From assembly GCA_021203665.1 (NCBI GenBank), contig JAJQAT010000069.1, forward strand, positions 1 through 24,359: 24,359 bases of DNA, given 5' to 3'. The notes under the pieces were generated by a model, which saw only the letters and a list, made by a program, of their open reading frames with translations, was not told the origin of the DNA and did not search any database. Within the stretch, counting starts at the first letter, position 1. Every line of letters begins with the position of its first letter. This document shows, piece after piece, positions 22,606 to 24,359 of the stretch. Source of the stretch: Bacillota bacterium (GTDB lineage: Bacteria; Bacillota; Clostridia; UBA1381). A program made the translations under genes and the position numbers.

Positions 22606-23766
22606 ATGGCAAAAACTGACGAAAGAACAAATCATATGGAATATATGGAGGGTATGGAAATCCTCAATTCGACAATGCTTGACGAGGTAATATCCGCCAT
22701 GAACGGCTACGATTACGAAAGGTATACCGAAAAAGACGTTCAAAACGCTTTGGCGCACGAGACTCTTACGCCCGAGGATTTTGCCGCGCTGCTTTCACCC
22801 GCGGCGGCGCCGTTTCTTGAGGAAATGGCTCAAAGAGCGCAGATTGAGACGAGAAAGCACTTCGGCAACTCAATAGCGATGTTCACTCCGCTCTACATTG
22901 CAAACTACTGTGAGAATTACTGCATATACTGCGGCTTTAACTGCTACAACAAAATACGCCGCGCAAAGCTCACGGAGGAGGAAATCGAGTGCGAAATGAA
23001 AGCTATTTCCGAAACCGGCTTGCAGGAAATTCTGCTGCTTACGGGCGAAAGCAGAAAAATGTCGGACGTTGAATATATCGGAAACGCCTGTAAGATAGCC
23101 AAGAAATATTTTAAGGTTGTCGGCATAGAGGTATATCCGATGAATTCCGATGAATACGCGCATCTGCATAAATGCGGCGCGGATTTTGTGACGGTATTTC
23201 AGGAAACCTACAACAGCGACAAATATGAAACGCTCCACCTTGAGGGACACAAAAGAGTATTCCCTTACAGATTTTACGCGCAGGAAAGAGCGATAATAGG
23301 CGGTATGCGCGGCGTGGGATTCGCGGCGCTGTTGGGTCTGGACGATTTCAGAAAGGACGCGTTCGCTACCGGTATGCACGCGTATCTTTTGCAGAAAAAA
23401 TATCCGCACGCCGAAATAGCGTTTTCCTGTCCGAGGCTGCGCCCGATAATCAACAACGACAAAATCAATCCGAAGGACGTTCACGAGCCGCAGCTTTTGC
23501 AGGTAATCTGTGCTTACAGAATATTTATGCCGTTCGCGAGTATTACCATTTCCACGCGCGAATGCGAGCGGTTCAGAGACAATATCATAAAAATCGCCGC
23601 TACCAAGATAAGCGCGGGCGTTGACGTCGGCATAGGCGGTCACACCGGCGAGCAAAAGGGCGACGAGCAGTTTGAAATCTCCGACCCGAGAAATGTCGAT
23701 GAGGTTTTCAAGGCGATTGAGGAGCAGGGTTTACAGCCCGTAATGAGTGATTATATCTATGTTTAA
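22606..23766 (+). CDS. thiH: 2-iminoacetate (dehydroglycine) synthase ThiH, radical SAM
   Basis: 386 residues. Cleaves tyrosine to give dehydroglycine for ThiG, using a [4Fe-4S] cluster held by Cys102, Cys106 and Cys109 in YCENYCIYCGFN. Other marks are LLTGESRKMS, GIEVYPMNSDEY, ETYNSDKY, and the end GLQPVMSDYIYV. Start ATG at 22606 has AAGGGG about 10 bases upstream; in-frame ATGs 10-16 codons on are possible. This tyrosine-using enzyme, not the oxygen-dependent glycine oxidase ThiO, suits an anaerobe. Its stop overlaps the next gene by 8 bases. Confidence 0.96.
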   Translation: MAKTDERTNHMEYMEGMEILNSTMLDEVISAMNGYDYERYTEKDVQNALAHETLTPEDFAALLSPAAAPFLEEMAQRAQIETRKHFGNSIAMFTPLYIANYCENYCIYCGFNCYNKIRRAKLTEEEIECEMKAISETGLQEILLLTGESRKMSDVEYIGNACKIAKKYFKVVGIEVYPMNSDEYAHLHKCGADFVTVFQETYNSDKYETLHLEGHKRVFPYRFYAQERAIIGGMRGVGFAALLGLDDFRKDAFATGMHAYLLQKKYPHAEIAFSCPRLRPIINNDKINPKDVHEPQLLQVICAYRIFMPFASITISTRECERFRDNIIKIAATKISAGVDVGIGGHTGEQKGDEQFEISDPRNVDEVFKAIEEQGLQPVMSDYIYV

Positions 23767-24340
23767 GATAATATGCGTAACCGACCGAAAGCTATGCCCG
23801 GACTTTACGGAACGGATAGAAAGGCTTCACAAGAGCGGAATTACGGTTATTCTGCGCGAAAAGGACCTGTCCGGCGATGATTACAAGGGGCTGGCGCGGA
23901 GGATTATGTCGGTATGCCCCGATGTGATACTTCATTCTTACATAAACGAGGCGGCGGATTTGGGTGCGAAAAAAATACATCTTCCGCTGCGTATGATGAA
24001 TGAAAGCGTCAAAAGCACCTTTGAAACGGTCGGCGTGTCGGTTCACTCTTACGAGGAGGCGAAAGCGGCGGAAAAAATGGGCGCGGACTATGTGACAGCG
24101 GGTCATATTTTTGCCACAGACTGCAAAAAGGGACTTGAGCCGCGAGGTTTGGATTTTCTTGAGCGCGTAAAGCGCTCCGTGAATATTCCGGTATACGGAA
24201 TAGGCGGAATTTCGCCGCGGAATATATCGCAAATAAAGGAACGCGGCGCGGACGGAGCATGCATAATGTCGGGATTTATGCAATGTGAAAATACAGAAAA
24301 ATATTTAGAAGAAATAAACAAAAACCTATTGAAAAAGTAA
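23759..24340 (+). CDS. tenI: TenI-like thiazole tautomerase (ThiE/TenI family)
   Basis: 193 residues, TIM barrel of the ThiE/TenI family. Opens ICVTDRK and ILREKDL, then AGHIFATDCKKGLEPRGLDF (114-133) with His116, very close to the TenI motif GHVFETDCKKG, where the His is catalytic. The ThiE pattern (HLGQxD with the pyrophosphate and metal-binding acid) is replaced by IHLPLR (73-78), so thiamin-phosphate synthesis is unlikely though many pipelines would call it thiE. It would convert the ThiG product to the aromatic thiazole carboxylate. ATG at 23759 overlaps thiH by 8 bases without a clear ribosome site, so it is probably coupled; a GTG at 23747 is an alternative. Confidence 0.78.
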   Translation: MFKIICVTDRKLCPDFTERIERLHKSGITVILREKDLSGDDYKGLARRIMSVCPDVILHSYINEAADLGAKKIHLPLRMMNESVKSTFETVGVSVHSYEEAKAAEKMGADYVTAGHIFATDCKKGLEPRGLDFLERVKRSVNIPVYGIGGISPRNISQIKERGADGACIMSGFMQCENTEKYLEEINKNLLKK

Positions 24341-24359
24341 TTGTTCTCATATATAATGG

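Noticed and set aside
22870..23655. 261-codon open frame on the minus strand
   Set aside because: It is antisense to thiH, which has all its radical SAM motifs; there is no ribosome site or recognisable domain.

Overview
The window looks like a chromosomal stretch of a low-to-moderate G+C Firmicute of the class Clostridia. The pointers are gene order (fapR-plsX-fabH-fabK-fabD-fabG-acpP-fabF joined to rnc-smc-ftsY), FapR control of lipid synthesis, FabK as the enoyl-ACP reductase, strong AGGAGG-type ribosome binding sites, and the thiSFGH genes with a small ThiF. No rRNA, tRNA, CRISPR array, transposase or phage gene was seen. All genes from 1 to about 19040 lie on the minus strand and all genes from 19219 to the end lie on the plus strand, so the two halves diverge from the gap at 19039-19218.

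Minus-strand half, in transcription order. (a) NfeD-like membrane protein, a secreted class A beta-lactamase-fold serine hydrolase and an SPFH/stomatin protein (19038 to 16694) form a probable membrane-microdomain operon; the first two genes overlap by about 71 bases. (b) A gene-poor gap (16287-16693) holds a degenerate repeat-like element with a tiny ORF, then the fapR promoter, an 18-base palindrome and a FapR operator. (c) fapR, plsX, fabH, fabK, fabD, fabG, acpP and fabF (16286 to 9384) encode the phospholipid/fatty-acid initiation and elongation set; fabZ and the acetyl-CoA carboxylase genes are absent from the window. (d) rnc, an Elp3-like radical SAM gene, smc and ftsY (9261 to 3101) follow on the same strand with little spacing, then an M18 aminopeptidase ending at a clear intrinsic terminator (1648-1600). 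(e) A new promoter carrying three direct repeats drives an MBL-fold lipoprotein and a VTC-domain polyphosphate polymerase-like gene that runs off the left edge.

Plus-strand half. A single promoter candidate (19159-19187) precedes an ABM-family monooxygenase-like gene, a circularly permuted ATP-grasp ligase of unknown substrate, then thiS-thiF-thiG-thiH and a last gene that by its residues is closer to TenI (thiazole tautomerase) than to ThiE. Together these make a thiazole-branch operon with two unexplained genes at its head and with no TPP riboswitch recognisable in the window.

The most promising unexplained units are the ABM plus ATP-grasp pair fused to the thiazole operon, the repeat-controlled MBL lipoprotein/VTC pair, and the NfeD-serine hydrolase-SPFH operon. 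Functions are assigned from recognisable family motifs read by eye; no database search was run.
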